Of a DNA stretch of 47,019 nt, positions 44,156 to 47,019 are shown piece after piece. Each line of letters begins with the position of its first letter. Within the stretch, counting starts at the first letter, position 1. The stretch comes from an uncultured Pelagibacteraceae bacterium (lineage in GTDB: Bacteria > Pseudomonadota > Alphaproteobacteria > Pelagibacterales > Pelagibacteraceae), in NCBI GenBank assembly GCA_902624015.1, contig CACNVV010000006.1, forward strand, positions 1 to 47,019. The letters run 5' to 3'. A program made the translations under genes and the position numbers. The notes below the pieces were generated by a model that had not been told where the DNA came from, made no database searches, and saw only the letters and a list, made by a program, of their open reading frames with translations.

Positions 44156-45029
44156 GTCGTGAAACAGATAACTTTTTTTTCAAATACATCTCTCTTCTAA
44201 ATATTATAATAGATGAAACAATGACTAATAAAGCACCTAATAAAGTTTTAGAAGTTGGTATTTCGTTCCAAATAAAATATCCAAATATTATGGCAAATAC
44301 TAATCCAAGATATTTTAAGGGAGAAACCAAACTCACTTCTGAGTATTTGTAAGATTGTGACAACCATAAATTTGCAAGACCGCCTAATATACCAACCATT
44401 GATAGCAAAAATAAATCAAGTAAACTTGGCAAGATCCATCCCTGATAAAAAGATAAAAAACTTAAAAGCATTATCGAGAATGAAAAGAAAAAACTAATTA
44501 ACCAAGCAGGCTCTGTTGAGGATAATTTTCTTATAGCAATAGCTACATAAGATAAGCCTAAGCAAAAAATTATTGGATAAATATAATATAAATTTAAAGA
44601 GCTAAAACCTGGCTCAGTGATGAAAATTATACCAACAAATCCTACTAAAACTGCTAACCATCGATAAATACCAACTTTTTCTTTTAATAAAAAAATTGAA
44701 AATATTGTTATAAATATTGGTGCTGCAAAAGAAATACTTACAACTGTTGCTAAAGGCAAATTTCTTAATGCTATAAATATAGAAACCAAAGCAATTAATC
44801 CTGCTAAACATCTTTTAAAATGAAGAAACGGTCTAGTTGTTTTGTAAAAATCTAAATATCTATCTTTAGGAATAAGAAATAAAATAGGAATTATTCCACA
44901 AAATCCTCTGAAAAATAATACTTGTCCAACGGGATAATCCTCAGACCATTTAACAATCACATCCATAAGTGAAAATGCACATACTGATATGAACATGTAA
45001 AAAAAGCCTAATTGATTTTTTGATAGCAT
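44148..45029 (-). CDS. DMT-superfamily (EamA-type) transporter
   Basis: The 293-residue protein has about ten membrane segments arranged as two EamA repeats. The first begins LGFFYMFISVCAFSLMDVIVKW, with VGQVLFFRGFCGI and VSISFAAPIFITIFSIFLLKEKVG; the second ends with YSEVSLVSPLKYLGLVFAIIF...GALLVIVSSI. Substrate is unknown; metabolite efflux is typical of the family. It is upstream of the glycosylase gene and divergent from msrA. Confidence 0.9.
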   Translation of the reverse strand: MLSKNQLGFFYMFISVCAFSLMDVIVKWSEDYPVGQVLFFRGFCGIIPILFLIPKDRYLDFYKTTRPFLHFKRCLAGLIALVSIFIALRNLPLATVVSISFAAPIFITIFSIFLLKEKVGIYRWLAVLVGFVGIIFITEPGFSSLNLYYIYPIIFCLGLSYVAIAIRKLSSTEPAWLISFFFSFSIMLLSFLSFYQGWILPSLLDLFLLSMVGILGGLANLWLSQSYKYSEVSLVSPLKYLGLVFAIIFGYFIWNEIPTSKTLLGALLVIVSSIIIFRREMYLKKKLSVSRHE

Positions 45030-45063
45030 ATGATTAACTTTAGATTAATTAAGTTAATTATCA

Positions 45064-45507
45064 ATGGAAATAGCAATTTTAGGATTGGGGTGTTTTTGGG
45101 GACCAGAAATTAAGTTTAGTAAACTTGATGGAGTTATAAAAACAGAAGTAGGTTATTGTGGAGGTCATAATGCTGAAACAAATTACAAAGAAGTATGCAC
45201 AGGCACAACAAATCATGCAGAAGTAGTAAAATTAGATTTTGATCCTAAAGTAATATCTTACGAGAAAATTCTTGAATATTTTTTTGAAATTCACGATCCA
45301 ACAACCTTAAATTCTCAAGGACCAGATTTCGGAACTCAATATAGAAGTGAAATATTTTATTTAAATGATCAGCAAAAAATTATTGCTGATAAAATGATAG
45401 AAAAAGAAAACGTCAAATTATCAGGAAAAGTAGTAACAAAAACTTCTTTAGTTAAAAATTATTGCCCAGCTGAAGATTATCATCAACGATATTTAGAAAA
45501 AAGATAA
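45064..45507 (+). CDS. msrA: Peptide methionine-(S)-S-oxide reductase
   Basis: MsrA repairs methionine sulfoxide in proteins. The 147-residue protein carries the catalytic Cys10 in GLGCFWGPE, VGYCGGH, CTGTTNHAEVV, the HDPTTLNSQGPDFGTQYRS block and the C-terminal PAEDYHQRYL. Additional Cys at 32, 45 and 134 could act as resolving residues; Cys134 lies where most relatives have an aromatic residue. It is followed after one base by the sulfurtransferase gene. Confidence 0.96.
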   Translation: MEIAILGLGCFWGPEIKFSKLDGVIKTEVGYCGGHNAETNYKEVCTGTTNHAEVVKLDFDPKVISYEKILEYFFEIHDPTTLNSQGPDFGTQYRSEIFYLNDQQKIIADKMIEKENVKLSGKVVTKTSLVKNYCPAEDYHQRYLEKR

Positions 45508-45508
45508 A

Positions 45509-46321
45509 ATGTCTTTAGTTGATACAAGTTGGTTAGAAAATAATATTGATAAAGTAAAAATTATTGATTGCTCGTGGCATATGCCTCAAACTCAAAGAAA
45601 CGGTTTTGAGGAATATGCAGAGGAACATATTCCAAATGCTATTTTTTTTGATTTAGATAAAAATTCTAAATTAGATACTGATTTACCACATATGCTTACT
45701 GATAGTAAATCTTGGGAAAAAATAATGAACAACATGGGTATAAAAAATAATGATCGAATAGTAATTTACGATAACTCTGATGTTATTAGCTCTTGTAGAT
45801 GTTGGTACAATTTAATTTATTATGGACATGATCCTAAACTAGTTCATGTTTTAGATGGTGGATTAAAAAAATGGAAAAAAGAAAATAGATTTACAGATAA
45901 CAATAAAGTGACCATTCAAACTTCTAAGTATACATGTAAAGAAAATAAAGAACTTGTTAAAAATAAAAAACAAATAGATGAAAATATTGTTTCAGGAAAA
46001 TTTAATGTTGTTGATGCAAGAAGTAGAGAAAGATTTGAGGGCAAAGTTGCTGAACCAAGGAAAGGTCTTAGAAGTGGTTCAATAAAAAATTCTTTTTGCC
46101 TACCCTTTTCTGAATTAGTAAACGAAGACCATACTTTCGTTAGTAAAGATAAAATAATTGAAAAATTTAAGTCCTTTAAATTTGACCATGATAAAAATCT
46201 AGTATTTTCATGCGGTTCTGGAGTGACTGCAAGTGTATTGGCACTAGCTTATTCTTTAATAAATGCTAAATATATGCCGACAATTTACGATGGCTCTTGG
46301 GCTGAATACGGAAAAAATTAA
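45509..46321 (+). CDS. sseA: 3-mercaptopyruvate/thiosulfate sulfurtransferase
   Basis: The 270-residue protein has two rhodanese domains: an inactive N-terminal one (about 1-130) and a catalytic C-terminal one with Cys235 in CGSGVT. CG[S/T]GVT is the mercaptopyruvate sulfurtransferase form rather than classical rhodanese CRKGVT. Conserved blocks are IIDCSWHMPQTQRNGFEEY, HIPNAIFFDLD and SGSIKNSFCLPFSEL. It may handle sulfur from cysteine. It lies one base after msrA, suggesting co-transcription. Confidence 0.9.
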   Translation: MSLVDTSWLENNIDKVKIIDCSWHMPQTQRNGFEEYAEEHIPNAIFFDLDKNSKLDTDLPHMLTDSKSWEKIMNNMGIKNNDRIVIYDNSDVISSCRCWYNLIYYGHDPKLVHVLDGGLKKWKKENRFTDNNKVTIQTSKYTCKENKELVKNKKQIDENIVSGKFNVVDARSRERFEGKVAEPRKGLRSGSIKNSFCLPFSELVNEDHTFVSKDKIIEKFKSFKFDHDKNLVFSCGSGVTASVLALAYSLINAKYMPTIYDGSWAEYGKN

Positions 46322-46324
46322 CTT

Positions 46325-47019
46325 ATGAAAACATCTACAAAAATAACAAGTATAGTAATCATATTTTTCCTAATCATTGCAACAGTGATTATTGGAAGAA
46401 CAATGATAGGAAATCATTTCAAAAAAAAATTTAGTAAAAGACCGCCTCCTGGAATAATAATAACTACTATTCAAGAAAAAGTTTTTGAAAATATTGTTAG
46501 TACCTATGGGACTGCAACTCCAATTCAAACACAATCATTTAAAATTGAAAAATATGAAATATTAAAACCTATAAAATTTAATCAAAAAGTTAAAAAGGGT
46601 GATGTAATTGCTGAGCTTAAAAATCGAAAAGTAATTGCTCAATTTGATGGTGTTATTGGAAAAAGAGAATTTTCGGAAGATATAGAGGTTTCAAAATCTT
46701 CAATATTAATTAATCTTGAAGATACTAGCTCAATATATTGTGATGTAGATATACCTGAAATTTTTGTACCATTTATTAAGATTGGTCTGCCAGTTGATAT
46801 TAAATTTTCTGGATATAAAAATAAAATTTATAAAGGTGAAGTAGACTCTTTCGCTAGCAGGATAAGCGAAGATACAAGAGCTTTAGCAACAAGAATTAAG
46901 ATGGACAATTCATCAGGTGAAATATTACCTGGCTCATTTTTAGAAATATCTATTAAATATGATGTAAGAAATGGCTTAAGCGCTCCTGATACAAGTACAG
47001 TTGTCGAAGGTGAAAATGT
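46325..47019 (+). CDS. Membrane-fusion (efflux adaptor) protein, hairpin-less, truncated at window end
   Basis: An ATG opens a frame of at least 231 codons running off the right edge. The N-terminus has a membrane anchor (about residues 10-24), followed by biotinyl-lipoyl-like segments (about 65-110) and a beta-barrel region ending SRISEDTRALATRIKMDN, matching RND/HlyD-type adaptor subunits. In typical members a long helical hairpin splits the two lipoyl halves, but here VKKGDVIAELKNRKVIAQFD runs straight from one half to the other. It begins three bases after sseA. The cognate transporter would be expected downstream, outside the window. Confidence 0.8.
   Translation, partial: MKTSTKITSIVIIFFLIIATVIIGRTMIGNHFKKKFSKRPPPGIIITTIQEKVFENIVSTYGTATPIQTQSFKIEKYEILKPIKFNQKVKKGDVIAELKNRKVIAQFDGVIGKREFSEDIEVSKSSILINLEDTSSIYCDVDIPEIFVPFIKIGLPVDIKFSGYKNKIYKGEVDSFASRISEDTRALATRIKMDNSSGEILPGSFLEISIKYDVRNGLSAPDTSTVVEGEN

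Overview
The window is almost certainly from a SAR11-type marine alphaproteobacterium (Pelagibacterales, 'Candidatus Pelagibacter' relatives). The DNA is strongly AT-rich, the proteins are rich in Lys, Asn and Ile, and genes are packed with 4-base ATGA overlaps or no gap. Convergent neighbours often share stop-codon bases. Many products look alphaproteobacterial (DUF2093, DUF3035-like lipoprotein, TIGR01459-type HAD, PuuD/PuuE purine enzymes). This assignment rests on reading the sequence, not on a search. I saw no rRNA, tRNA, CRISPR, insertion sequence or prophage. No gene-free stretch exceeds about 300 bases.

Region 1 (1-18.5 kb) is core housekeeping. It holds a left-truncated lipid A acyltransferase, a DUF2093 gene, purD-rsmD, and a tight minus-strand operon (HAD phosphatase-ribF-ileS-lspA-lipoprotein-pgi). 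Next come groES-groL behind a heat-shock-like promoter, typA, a YczE-like membrane protein, a secreted DUF6134-like protein, a renalase-like flavoprotein, and the TldD/PmbA peptidase pair.

Region 2 (18.5-26.7 kb) is mixed. It holds a DCC-type thioredoxin-fold protein, a small membrane protein, an unrecognised poly-lysine coiled-coil protein, cyclopropane fatty acid synthase, a DapA-family aldolase, a family 9 glycosyltransferase, a membrane-anchored J-domain protein, oligopeptidase B, and an Hsp20 with a near-perfect sigma-32 promoter.

Region 3 (26.7-43.2 kb) is a nearly complete purine uptake and degradation island. Uptake is by an NCS2 permease and a BMP-type ABC importer. Processing uses two CDA-fold deaminases (one a clear guanine deaminase) and a purine phosphoribosyltransferase for salvage. 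Oxidation is by xanthine dehydrogenase (XdhA, XdhB) and membrane urate oxidase PuuD. Ring opening then proceeds through UraH, UraD, allantoinase PuuE, allantoicase and ureidoglycolate lyase. The inferred route is guanine to xanthine to urate to allantoin to allantoate to glyoxylate plus urea. The genes form two divergent, nearly gapless operons around a 47-base intergenic region. PuuD lacks its usual fused cytochrome c domain, and a free small cytochrome c is encoded at the far end of the island. No urease or XdhC-like maturation gene is in view.

Region 4 (43.2-47.0 kb) holds a DUF1330 protein, an AlkA-family DNA glycosylase, an EamA-type transporter, MsrA, a mercaptopyruvate sulfurtransferase, and a right-truncated membrane-fusion (efflux adaptor) protein that appears to lack the usual helical hairpin.
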